Shown here: in pieces, positions 1 through 5,328 of the stretch
How the letters are laid out: each line of letters opens with the position of its first letter
How positions within the stretch are numbered: position 1 is the stretch's first letter
Source of the DNA: an uncultured Alistipes sp.
Lineage (GTDB): Bacteria > Bacteroidota > Bacteroidia > Bacteroidales > Rikenellaceae
Reading direction: 5' to 3'
NCBI GenBank assembly: GCA_947174575.1
Contig: CAMWJM010000102.1
Span: forward strand, 1 to 5,328
DNA: 5,328 bases
Position numbers and translations under genes: made by a program
The notes under the pieces: model-generated
What the model saw: the letters and a program-made list of their open reading frames with translations, nothing else
Told to the model about the DNA's origin: nothing
Database searches by the model: none

Positions 1-663
1 GGGCCGGAATCGCTTGGCGAAGCAATGACCAAAACCGAGTGGTTTCTGGAGAAGAACGGCCGCACGAGGTCTTACGTGATCGTGGCGCGGTTCCTCCTCG
101 CCGCTCTGATCTATGGCTATCGGGCGCTGATCGTCGCTCCGCGCGCCGAGAAGGCCGCCGCGATGATCGCCCAGGCCCAGAGCCTCTTCGAGAGCGAGAC
201 GCCCGACTACGAGCTGGCGCTCGCGGGCGATGCCAACGGCGCCGGTTTCCTGGATGTCGTCGAGCAGTTCGGCGGTACTCCCTCGGGCAACCTGGCCAAG
301 CACTATGCCGGCATTTGTTACCTGCGTCTGGGCGATCTGGAGCAGGCAGCCGCCTATCTGGCCAAGTTCTCGCCCGTGTCGGGCATCCCCGGTGCGATCG
401 TCAATGCCCAGAACTACGGTTTGCAGGGCGACGTGGCCGTCGAGCAGCAGAACTACGCCAAGGCCGTGAAGTTCTACAACAAGGCCGTGAAGGCTTCGGA
501 CAACAACCTCACCGCCCCCATGTATCTGCGCAAGGCCGCGCTGGCCGAGCAGGCGCAGGGCAATAAGGCTGCAGCTGCGGCTTTGCTGGAGCGGATTCTC
601 GCCTCTTATCCCTCTTCCATGGAGGCGCGCGAAGCCGAGAAGTTGTTGGGCGGCGTAAACTGA
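1..663 (+). CDS. Membrane-anchored tetratricopeptide repeat protein, 5' end outside the window
   Basis: The frame is open from base 1 and ends with TGA at 661-663. An ATG lies at base 25, but the eight codons before it (GPESLGEA) read like coding sequence. Bacteroidota homologues, as I remember them, have a charged N-terminal segment before the same TKTEWFLEKN-like stretch, so the true start is probably upstream of the window. Counting from that Met, residues 16-37 form one membrane segment ending in GYRALI. It is followed by a basic APRAEKAA stretch and then helical TPR-like repeats at about 88-116, 127-158 and 162-197 (for example HYAGICYLRLGDLEQAAAYL). The likely role is a scaffold or chaperone-like protein anchored in the inner membrane with its repeats on one side, similar in layout to YfgM. 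No enzymatic motif is visible. An Arg sits inside the predicted membrane helix at residue 22. The next gene, ribH, starts 10 bases downstream, so they are probably co-transcribed. No functional link to riboflavin synthesis is evident. Confidence 0.88.
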   Translation, partial: GPESLGEAMTKTEWFLEKNGRTRSYVIVARFLLAALIYGYRALIVAPRAEKAAAMIAQAQSLFESETPDYELALAGDANGAGFLDVVEQFGGTPSGNLAKHYAGICYLRLGDLEQAAAYLAKFSPVSGIPGAIVNAQNYGLQGDVAVEQQNYAKAVKFYNKAVKASDNNLTAPMYLRKAALAEQAQGNKAAAAALLERILASYPSSMEAREAEKLLGGVN

Positions 664-673
664 TCGGGCGACG

Positions 674-1204
674 ATGGCCACCCGCAATCACAACCTTTCG
701 AGGTTCGACGCTCCGCTGCCGCCGGCCGACGACATGCGTTTCGGCATCGTCGTGGCCGAGTGGAACCGCGAGGTGACGGAAGCGCTGCTGGAGGGTGCCG
801 TGCGCACCTTGCGCGCTGCCGGATGCTCCGATCTCAACATCCAGATCAAATATGTTCCCGGCACTTTCGAGCTGGCGCTGGGGACGCAGTTCTTCGCCGA
901 GTATACCGATGTCGACGCCGTGATCGCCTTGGGCTGTGTCGTTCGGGGCGATACGCCGCATTTCGACTATGTATGTCAGGGCGTGACGCAAGGGATCACC
1001 CAGGTGCAGCTGCAATGGAACATCCCGATCGCGTTCGGCGTTCTGACGGTCGACGACATGCAGCAGGCGCTCGATCGCTGCGGCGGTCGTCTGGGCAACA
1101 AGGGCGATGAAGCCGCGGCCGCAGCGATCAACATGGTGAAGCTGCAGATCGACATGGACGCCGCATCGCCCGACCGGGAGCCGGATCGGCGGAACATCAA
1201 CTGA
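674..1204 (+). CDS. ribH: 6,7-dimethyl-8-ribityllumazine synthase
   Basis: This 176-residue cytoplasmic enzyme condenses 5-amino-6-ribitylamino-uracil with 3,4-dihydroxy-2-butanone 4-phosphate to give 6,7-dimethyl-8-ribityllumazine, the next-to-last step of riboflavin synthesis. The family signatures occur in order: the AEWN aromatic substrate-stacking segment (residues 28-31), VPGTFELAL (61-69), GCVVRGDTPHFDYV (87-100) with the expected catalytic His96, FGVLT (121-125), and DRCGGRLGNKG (134-144), where Arg135 and Lys143 match the phosphate-contacting Arg and Lys of the Bacillus enzyme by position. These assignments are from hand alignment. The final 15 or so residues (SPDREPDRRNIN) are a polar tail beyond the usual end of the fold. 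The ATG at 674 gives a normal N-terminus and follows the TPR gene by 10 bases. A strong terminator begins two bases after the stop codon. No FMN riboswitch is present in the window, so any such control would lie further upstream. Confidence 0.97.
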   Translation: MATRNHNLSRFDAPLPPADDMRFGIVVAEWNREVTEALLEGAVRTLRAAGCSDLNIQIKYVPGTFELALGTQFFAEYTDVDAVIALGCVVRGDTPHFDYVCQGVTQGITQVQLQWNIPIAFGVLTVDDMQQALDRCGGRLGNKGDEAAAAAINMVKLQIDMDAASPDREPDRRNIN

Positions 1205-1206
1205 CG

Positions 1207-1238
1207 AAAAAAGGCGCTGTTTGAACAGCGCCTTTTTT
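1207..1238 (+). terminator. Bidirectional intrinsic terminator between convergent genes
   Basis: A perfect inverted repeat, GGCGCTGT (1213-1220) and ACAGCGCC (1225-1232), encloses the loop TTGA. It is flanked by A6 (1207-1212) and T6 (1233-1238). On the plus strand the stem followed by T6 ends the TPR-ribH transcript. On the minus strand the A6 becomes T6, so the same element can stop transcription arriving from the NSS transporter gene, which ends at 1335. The near-perfect symmetry and the position between two convergent genes make the call strong. Confidence 0.95.
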
Positions 1239-1334
1239 ATTCTTTACGGCAAAAATTTTTTTTTCCCCCCCCCGTTTGCAATTTACACCTGGCTAAACTC
1301 TTGCAATGTAACTTGGCAGGCTTTCTCTGGAACT
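1239..1334. other. Convergent intergenic spacer with A5-T9-C9 run and a short direct repeat
   Basis: This gene-free spacer lies between the bidirectional terminator and the stop codon of the NSS transporter. It is clearly more AT-rich than its surroundings. It holds three homopolymers back to back: A5 at 1251-1255, T9 at 1256-1264 and C9 at 1265-1273. It also holds an imperfect direct repeat beginning TTGCAAT (1276-1293 and 1301-1317), both copies ending in a GGC. In transcription terms it is the 3' untranslated region of the minus-strand transporter gene. No coding frame, RNA gene or promoter was recognised. Confidence 0.7.
1276..1317. repeat. Imperfect direct repeat, two copies about 25 bases apart
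   Basis: Copy one (1276-1293) reads TTGCAATTTACACCTGGC and copy two (1301-1317) reads TTGCAATGTAACTTGGC. They match at about 15 positions when a single-base gap is allowed. Each begins with the self-complementary TTGCAA. The function is unknown. The position in a 3' untranslated region argues against a classical operator for a neighbouring promoter. Confidence 0.5.
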
Positions 1335-2681
1335 TTAGAATATTCCCATGTTGTCCAGGAATACGAGCAGCAGGATCGCCGGGCAGACATAGCGCAGCAG
1401 GAAGCGGAAGAGCCGTTCGATGCGGAACGGCAGCTTTCCGTCGTTGGTGATTTGAGCCTGGAGGGCCTTGCGTTCCATGCGCCAGCCTACGAAGATGCTG
1501 GTGAAGAAGCCGCCCGCGGGCAGCAGGATGTTGGCTGTCAGATAGTCGAGCGAGTCGAACAGGTTGAGGCCGCAGATGCGCCACGAGTCGAACAGTCCCA
1601 GCGACAGCGATGCCAGCGCGGCGAGCGCCATGGTGCCGCCCGTCGTCGTCCAGGCGGCGCCTCGGCGGCTCATGTGCCACTCTTCGTGGAGATAGACCGT
1701 GATGACTTCGTGCAGCGAGATCGTGGAGGTGAGCGCCGCGACAACTAACAGCAGGAAGAAGATCGACGACCACACCATGCTCAACGGCATGCTGTTGAAG
1801 ATGCCCGGCAGGGTGATGAAGACCAGCGACGGCCCCGACGAGGGTTCGATCCCCACGCTGAAGACCGCCGGAAAGATCACGATGCCGGCCAGTACGGCCA
1901 CTGTCGTGTCGAGGATCGTCACGTGGAACGCCGTATGCCGCAGGTCGGTTTCGGCCTTGAAATACGAGGCATAGGTCACCATGGTGCCGATGCCCAGCGA
2001 GAGTGAGAAGAACGCCTGTCCCAGAGCCGTCAGTACGGTCGCGGCGGTAACTTTCGAGAAGTCGGGTTGCAGGAAAAATTTCAATCCTTCGGTGCCGCCC
2101 GGCATGAGCAGCGAGTGTATCGCCAGGGCGATGAGGATGATGAACAGCATGGGCATCAACACTTTGGCCGAGCGTTCGATGCCTTTCTGCACACCCATGG
2201 CGATGACGAAGTGCGTCGCGGCGATGAAGAGCGACGTGTAGAGGATCGGGCGCCAAGGGTTGCGGATGAAGCGGTCGAACATCGCCGTATACTCGACTGC
2301 TGTCGTGTAGCGCGTCAGCTCGCCGGTCACCGAGTGCACCATGTATTCGGCCGTCCAGCCCGAAACCACGAAGTAGAAACCCAGAATCAAGAACGCGGCC
2401 AGCACGCCGTTGTACCCCAAAAAACTCCATTTGCGGTCGAGTGTCCGGTAGGCGCCCACGGCATTGCGGTGCGTAGCCCGGCCCACCGAGAATTCGGCGA
2501 TCATCAACGGCAGTCCCAGAATCAGCACGCACAGCATGTAGATCGCCAGGAACGCCCCGCCGCCGTTGTCGCCCGCCACATAGGGGAAGCGCCAGATATT
2601 GCCCAGTCCCACCGAGCTGCCTGCCGCGACGAGTACGGCGCTCAATTTACCGCCCAGAGTGACGCGTTGCGATTGTTTCAT
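1335..2681 (-). CDS. Sodium-dependent transporter, neurotransmitter:sodium symporter (NSS/SNF) family
   Basis: This 448-residue inner-membrane protein is in the usual size range of bacterial NSS transporters, which use the sodium gradient to import amino acids or related amines. The family's first-helix signature is present at residues 21-34 (GSSVGLGNIWRFPY), followed by NGGGAF (39-44). Helix six has FSLSLGIGTMVTYASY (225-240), matching the unwound substrate-binding helix of LeuT, and helix eight has ALTSTISL (316-323) with the Thr-Ser pair expected at the second sodium site. By hand alignment Asp258 replaces LeuT Asn286 at the first sodium site, and Ala262 sits where LeuT has Glu290. An acidic residue in helix seven would suit chloride-independent transport, but this is an inference. 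About 11 or 12 membrane helices can be traced. The substrate is not predictable. The ATG at 2679-2681 gives a normal short N-terminus before helix one. The gene lies 85 bases downstream of the cytidylyltransferase gene and converges on ribH. Confidence 0.95.
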   Translation of the reverse strand: MKQSQRVTLGGKLSAVLVAAGSSVGLGNIWRFPYVAGDNGGGAFLAIYMLCVLILGLPLMIAEFSVGRATHRNAVGAYRTLDRKWSFLGYNGVLAAFLILGFYFVVSGWTAEYMVHSVTGELTRYTTAVEYTAMFDRFIRNPWRPILYTSLFIAATHFVIAMGVQKGIERSAKVLMPMLFIILIALAIHSLLMPGGTEGLKFFLQPDFSKVTAATVLTALGQAFFSLSLGIGTMVTYASYFKAETDLRHTAFHVTILDTTVAVLAGIVIFPAVFSVGIEPSSGPSLVFITLPGIFNSMPLSMVWSSIFFLLLVVAALTSTISLHEVITVYLHEEWHMSRRGAAWTTTGGTMALAALASLSLGLFDSWRICGLNLFDSLDYLTANILLPAGGFFTSIFVGWRMERKALQAQITNDGKLPFRIERLFRFLLRYVCPAILLLVFLDNMGIF

Positions 2682-2766
2682 AAGACTGATAACTGGCTTG
2701 TTATGGAATTTTTGCGTTTTCGGAACTTTTTGCGGCTGTTGCCGGCGACTCGAAAAGCGTGCAGGG
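2682..2766 (-). promoter_or_regulatory. Upstream region of the transporter gene, with paired A-tract repeats and a small inverted repeat
   Basis: This is the 85-base gap before the transporter start codon. Read on the minus strand it has two similar blocks, CGCAAAAAGTTCC (2722-2734) and CGCAAAAATTCC (2705-2716), about 17-18 bases apart. These are followed by an inverted repeat ATAAC-6-GTTAT (2689-2704) ending eight bases before the ATG. It is AT-rich compared with the coding DNA on either side, as promoter regions in this group often are. I did not find a convincing Bacteroidota -7 box (TAnnTTTG), so the promoter call is tentative. No terminator for the upstream gene is visible, and read-through remains possible. 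Confidence 0.4.
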
Positions 2767-3432
2767 CTATTCGGTCGGGGCGAGTCGGGTCGCCGCGATC
2801 GTTTCGGCTATGGCGAAATCTTCCGGATAGTCGATGTCCAGCCCCTCGATGCGGTCGACGACCGCCATGTAGGGCTTCTCGCCGATGCGCCGGTGCCGGT
2901 GTAGCCAGAGCGTGCGCGGGAAGATGAAGAAAGCGCTCGTCTCCACGTAGACCGGTTCGATGGTCTGTGTGCGGGGAATGTCGTCGAGCGAATAGTTGAG
3001 CGGCCGCCCCTCGTACCAGGCGAACGTCTGTATCCGCTCGGCGCTGAACGCCGAATCGTACTCGCCCGACAGCACCTTTTCCAGCGCCCCGTCGATCGTC
3101 TGGGGCCGGATGAACGGCGACGTCGCATGCGCCAGCACATAGAGGTCGGCCTCGACCTCGGCTGTAAAGGCGTCGTAGATTTCGCGACCCAGCGTGGTGT
3201 CGCGATCCAGCGCTTCGCTGCGGCGAAGGAAGCGCACCTTTTCGGGCAGCAGGGGTTTGATTTGCTCGTCGCTGCAATAGACATATATCTCGTCGATCCG
3301 ATCGCACTGCTGCAGCGTGTCGAGGATGTGGCGCAAGAGCGGCTTGCCGCCCAACTGCCGCAGGTTTTTGCCCTCGACGCGCTGGCTGTTGAGCCGAATG
3401 GGGACGAATGCTACGGTTTTCATCGGATTCAT
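2767..3432 (-). CDS. Acylneuraminate (nonulosonate) cytidylyltransferase family protein
   Basis: This 221-residue cytoplasmic nucleotidyltransferase belongs to the NeuA-like group, which transfers CMP from CTP to a nonulosonic acid such as neuraminic, legionaminic or pseudaminic acid, or to a related acidic sugar. The N-terminal nucleotide-binding motif is VPIRLNSQRVEGKNL (10-24), a variant of the usual IPARxGSKxxxxKN loop that keeps the Arg and the final Lys-Asn. It is followed by GGKPLL (28-33), HATSPFIRP (102-110, matching the QPTSPLR-type motif), ETSAFFIF (164-171) and GLDIDYPEDFAIAE (197-210) with metal- or sugar-binding acidic residues. The start chosen is the ATG at 3430-3432, which overlaps the TGA of the upstream gene as ATGA and implies translational coupling. 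A second ATG three codons later (MKTVAF) would also give a complete fold. The reading frame stays open far upstream inside the previous gene, but that part is not coding. No other nonulosonate synthesis gene is in the window, so the exact sugar is unknown. Confidence 0.88.
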   Translation of the reverse strand: MNPMKTVAFVPIRLNSQRVEGKNLRQLGGKPLLRHILDTLQQCDRIDEIYVYCSDEQIKPLLPEKVRFLRRSEALDRDTTLGREIYDAFTAEVEADLYVLAHATSPFIRPQTIDGALEKVLSGEYDSAFSAERIQTFAWYEGRPLNYSLDDIPRTQTIEPVYVETSAFFIFPRTLWLHRHRRIGEKPYMAVVDRIEGLDIDYPEDFAIAETIAATRLAPTE

Positions 3433-4394
3433 TGTACTAATAGGTTGCAGCCCCGGATTTCGGCGCGGTCGATGCGCCCCTCGATCTCGAACGAGCCGTC
3501 GGCCCACACGCGCCCTGCGTCCTGCGTCTCGATGAACGCGCACGACCAGCGGTTGGCCAGGTCGGCGATGTTCAGCCCGCCGCGCGCACCCGCCGGCAGC
3601 CGGTCGCAAGGATCGTTGACGTCGCGGGCCGTGACGCGCATCCACGCCGGGCAGCGGAAACGGTTGCCGCCCTGCGAGTAGGCCTGCGAGGTGAGTTCGG
3701 CCATGCCGTATTCCGAGTGGATTTCGCTCACACCGAACGCTTTGCAGAGTATTCGGTGGAACTCCTCCTTGGGCAGCTCTTCGCGATAGCCTTTCATGCC
3801 GCCCGTCTCCATCACCACCGTGTCGCGCAGCTGCGGGGCGTATTTTTCGGCCAAGTCCAGCAGGGCATAACTTACGCCCAAGAGGATTTTGGGCTTCGGA
3901 TCGGCCGCCATGTCGCGCAGCAGAGCGTCGTAGTCGTCGAGATAGAAGCCGCCGGAGCCGCAGTCGGCGATCAACCTGTCGGCCATGTAGACCAGCGACG
4001 AACCTTTGCGCCGCAGGTAGTTGGGCAGCAGCGCATAGAGACTCCAGCGCGCCGGCTCCCCGTAGAACGTGCGGAACGAAGCGCGGAACGCCTCCTCGTA
4101 GAGCGCCAGCGAACGCATCGGATGGCGCGACGGAGTCATCCCCGTGGTGGCGCTCGACGTGAAGACCGCTTCCGGTTCGGCGTCGCCGCAATAGATATGG
4201 TGTGTCTTGAACAGCTCGATCGGCAGATAGGGAATATCTTCGAACCGGCGGACCGCAGCGGCGTCGACTTCGATCAGCGACAGATATTCGCGGTAGGGCG
4301 GACACTCGGCGGCTTGCCGCCGGAAAAGCTTCAGCGCCGCCGCTTCGAATTCAGCGTCGGTGCGTATCGAGAATATGTCGCAGAATGCAGTCAT
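3429..4394 (-). CDS. LuxE/PaaK-family acyl-activating enzyme (acyl-protein synthetase-like)
   Basis: This 321-residue cytoplasmic protein resembles the acyl-protein synthetase LuxE and the CapK/PaaK branch of adenylate-forming enzymes, which activate a carboxylic acid with ATP and pass the acyl group to a thiol. It has PYLPIELFK (55-63) and the phosphate-binding loop TSSATTGMTPSRH (79-91), a variant with Ala where Gly is common. It also has METGGMKGYREE (195-206), the adenylate-binding motif YGMAELTSQAY (229-239) and the C-terminal GRIDRAEIRGCNLL (306-319). Cys316, five residues before the last position, sits close to the C-terminus, as the acyl-carrying Cys of LuxE does. That equivalence is my inference. 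LuxC and LuxD are absent, so this is not a luminescence gene. Its stop codon overlaps the start of the cytidylyltransferase gene, tying it to activated-sugar metabolism. The acid substrate is unknown. The ATG at 4392-4394 follows the infC terminator by about 45 bases, so the gene probably has its own promoter, though no clear box was found. Confidence 0.87.
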   Translation of the reverse strand: MTAFCDIFSIRTDAEFEAAALKLFRRQAAECPPYREYLSLIEVDAAAVRRFEDIPYLPIELFKTHHIYCGDAEPEAVFTSSATTGMTPSRHPMRSLALYEEAFRASFRTFYGEPARWSLYALLPNYLRRKGSSLVYMADRLIADCGSGGFYLDDYDALLRDMAADPKPKILLGVSYALLDLAEKYAPQLRDTVVMETGGMKGYREELPKEEFHRILCKAFGVSEIHSEYGMAELTSQAYSQGGNRFRCPAWMRVTARDVNDPCDRLPAGARGGLNIADLANRWSCAFIETQDAGRVWADGSFEIEGRIDRAEIRGCNLLVQ

Positions 4395-4440
4395 CGGGGT
4401 GCTTCGGTTTCCGAAAAAGGGAGGTTTGCGGTCGTTTACG

Positions 4441-4475
4441 AAAAATCCATAACCGGAACTTGGTAGTCCCGGTTA
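4441..4475 (-). terminator. Intrinsic terminator after infC
   Basis: An inverted repeat spans 4450-4475, with arms TAACCGGAACT and AGTCCCGGTTA and the tetraloop TGGT. The arms are 11 bases with one A-C mismatch. On the minus strand the hairpin is followed after four bases by T5 (complement of 4441-4445). It begins about 27 bases after the infC stop codon. It separates the translation-factor unit from the LuxE-like gene and marks infC as the last gene of its transcript. Confidence 0.85.
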
Positions 4476-4501
4476 CGGATCGATTGTCGCGGAAAAATGG
4501 T

Positions 4502-5020
4502 CTATTTCTTGCCCTTCGGGGCGAGCATCATGTTCATCTTCTTGCCGTCGAGCTTGGGCATCATCTCCACTTTGGCGATCTCCTCCAGATCGGTGGCGAA
4601 GCGCAGAAGCAGAATCTCGCCCTGCTCCTTGAAGACGATCGAGCGGCCGCGGAAGAAGACATAGGCCTTGACTTTCGCACCCTCCTTGAGGAAGTTCTCC
4701 GCGTGCTTGAGCTTGAAGTTGTAGTCGTGATCGTCGGTCTGGGGGCCGAAACGAATCTCCTTGATCGTGACTTTCACCTGGTTGGCTTTCAGCTCCTTGG
4801 CTTTTTTCTTCTGCTGGTAGAGGAACTTCTGATAGTCGGCGATGCGGCAGACGGGCGGTTCGGCCTTGGGCGAGATTTCGATCAAGTCCAACTCCATTTC
4901 GTCGGCCAGACGCAGGGCCTCGCGGATCGGCAGAACCTGCGGTTGTTCGATGTTTTCGCCCACCACGCGCACCTCGGGAGCGGTGATCTCCGCGTTGATG
5001 CGATGGGGATTCTCCTTCAC
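4502..5020 (-). CDS. infC: Translation initiation factor IF-3 (boundaries from the first GTG; probably longer)
   Basis: IF-3 binds the 30S ribosomal subunit, keeps it apart from 50S and checks the start codon and initiator tRNA. From the GTG at 5018-5020 the product is 172 residues. The N-terminal domain opens with RINAEI and VRVVGE and carries the family signature around [16 protein letters not shown] (58-73). A basic linker leads to the C-terminal domain, with [22 protein letters not shown] (86-107), [11 protein letters not shown] (116-126) and the ending MMLAPKGKK, all typical of Bacteroidota IF-3. The GTG is the only ordinary start codon that gives a full-length protein. However, the same frame stays open upstream with coding-like composition, so the real start is probably an AUU, AUA or AUC codon up to 42 residues earlier. 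Non-AUG starts in infC are well known from E. coli, where IF-3 represses its own translation. It lies downstream of thrS, and a terminator follows it. The usual rpmI and rplT genes do not follow. Confidence 0.95.
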   Translation of the reverse strand: MKENPHRINAEITAPEVRVVGENIEQPQVLPIREALRLADEMELDLIEISPKAEPPVCRIADYQKFLYQQKKKAKELKANQVKVTIKEIRFGPQTDDHDYNFKLKHAENFLKEGAKVKAYVFFRGRSIVFKEQGEILLLRFATDLEEIAKVEMMPKLDGKKMNMMLAPKGKK

Positions 5021-5119
5021 GGGCGGTCTGCGCCCGGCGATGCGGTTGCCGGCTGCCGGTTTCGGCCGGTTGTTCCCGGGGTTGAACGGCCTCGGCGGGA
5101 ACGGTTTCGGTGCTGCGAT
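5021..5119 (-). other. infC: Probable in-frame N-terminal extension of IF-3 with a non-AUG start
   Basis: This stretch is in frame with infC and has no stop codon. Read from the ATC at 5117-5119 it encodes 33 residues rich in Pro, Arg, Asn and Lys ([13 protein letters not shown], then [11 protein letters not shown] and RIAGRRPP). Its codons end mostly in G or C, like those of the genes around it. In contrast, 5117-5149 is AT-rich and looks like a leader. No ATG, GTG, TTG or CTG occurs in this frame between the thrS stop codon and the GTG at 5020. The candidates are ATT (5144-5146), ATA (5129-5131) and ATC (5117-5119). ATC is favoured because an A-rich stretch precedes it and coding-like composition follows it. 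Confidence 0.6.
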
Positions 5120-5171
5120 AGTTGTAAGTATTAGTTGTGTTACAATGGGTTGCGGCCTGCGGCCGTTTCCG
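5120..5171 (-). promoter_or_regulatory. thrS-infC intergenic leader, AT-rich, likely infC translation-control site
   Basis: This is the spacer between the thrS stop codon and the favoured infC start. On the minus strand it holds the A/T-rich run CATTGTAACACAACTAATAC just before the first coding-like codons. There is no purine-rich Shine-Dalgarno site, and A-rich leaders are common at starts in Bacteroidota. The alternative starts ATT and ATA fall within it. If infC starts at one of these weak codons, IF-3 could limit its own synthesis here. That control is known from E. coli and is only inferred for this sequence. Confidence 0.4.
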
Positions 5172-5328
5172 TTACTCTTTGTGCAGTTTGTTGGCTTCGG
5201 TTTCGGCTTTCACCTCGGCGGCGATGCGGGTGCAGAACGTCTCCATGGTCATCTGGCCTTGGTCGCCTTCGCCTTGGGCACGTACCGACACGAGACCCTC
5301 GGCCGCCTCCTTTTCGCCCACTATCAAG
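5172..5328 (-). CDS. thrS: Threonyl-tRNA synthetase, C-terminal end only
   Basis: The last 51 codons are present, ending with TAA at 5172-5174. The gene continues beyond the right edge of the window. The translated end, [20 protein letters not shown] followed by [15 protein letters not shown], matches the final strand and helix of the class II anticodon-binding domain of ThrRS. In other species this reads close to VGEKE, then VSVR and GD-G-M in the same order. The last 15 or so residues form a charged tail ([12 protein letters not shown]). The enzyme charges tRNA-Thr in the cytoplasm. Its position directly upstream of infC matches the common bacterial order thrS-infC, which supports both calls. 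Confidence 0.93.
   Translation of the reverse strand, partial: LIVGEKEAAEGLVSVRAQGEGDQGQMTMETFCTRIAAEVKAETEANKLHKE

Noticed and set aside
1221..1748. A 175-codon plus-strand open frame starting inside the ribH terminator.
   Set aside because: It starts in a terminator hairpin, passes through the homopolymer run, and is then antisense to the transporter gene.
2067..2927. A 286-codon plus-strand open frame opposite the transporter gene and its upstream region.
   Set aside because: The translation is rich in Arg, His and Gln with no recognisable motif, and it is antisense to a well-supported membrane transporter. Such frames are expected in GC-rich DNA.
2767..4305. A 512-codon open frame on the minus strand covering the cytidylyltransferase and much of the LuxE-like gene.
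   Set aside because: Only the last 221 codons show family motifs. The upstream part is low-complexity, Arg-rich sequence read out of frame inside the LuxE-like gene. It is not a fusion protein.
4403..4415. A small inverted repeat, TTCGG-TTT-CCGAA, just before the LuxE-like start codon.
   Set aside because: A five-base stem is expected by chance in GC-rich DNA. On neither strand is it followed by a suitable T-run, and nothing else supports a riboswitch or attenuator.
3717..4466. A 249-codon plus-strand open frame opposite the LuxE-like gene.
   Set aside because: It is antisense to a gene with clear family motifs, has no motif of its own, and runs through the infC terminator.
5057..5110. Repeated CGGTTTCGG units upstream of infC.
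   Set aside because: These are simply repeated Pro-Lys-Pro codons (CCG AAA CCG) within the probable IF-3 extension, not a separate repeat element.
4385..5134. A 249-codon plus-strand open frame opposite infC.
   Set aside because: The Leu/Glu/Val-rich translation is the reverse-strand shadow of infC. It has no independent support.

Overview
The window looks like chromosomal core sequence from a GC-rich gut Bacteroidota, most plausibly Alistipes or a close relative in the Rikenellaceae. The reasons are the strongly GC-rich third codon positions, the pairing of a membrane-anchored TPR protein with ribH, protein sequences that resemble Bacteroidota homologues (recognised from memory, not from a search), and the general lack of clear Shine-Dalgarno sites. 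The species is an inference.

Left part, plus strand: the end of a membrane-anchored tetratricopeptide protein, open at the left edge, is followed after 10 bases by ribH (lumazine synthase, riboflavin pathway). This unit ends at a strong, nearly symmetrical terminator that can also serve the convergent minus-strand gene. A 96-base stretch follows, with an A5-T9-C9 homopolymer run and a short imperfect direct repeat.

Right part, minus strand, in order of transcription from the right edge: the last 51 codons of thrS (threonyl-tRNA synthetase); infC (translation initiation factor IF-3), followed by its own terminator; a LuxE/PaaK-type acyl-activating enzyme; a CMP-nonulosonate-type cytidylyltransferase whose ATG overlaps the previous stop codon as ATGA; and, after an 85-base gap, a neurotransmitter:sodium symporter (NSS) family transporter. 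thrS and infC form the familiar translation cluster, but the rpmI and rplT genes that usually follow infC are not there. The acyl-activating enzyme and the cytidylyltransferase form a tight two-gene unit, probably for cell-surface sugar or acyl metabolism. Its substrate cannot be read from this window.

The observations most worth a second look are the likely non-AUG start and Pro/Arg/Lys-rich N-terminal extension of IF-3, and the ATGA-coupled LuxE-like/cytidylyltransferase pair. I found no CRISPR array, insertion sequence, tRNA, rRNA or phage gene. Most of the window is ordinary core genome, and I do not see a wholly new multi-gene system.
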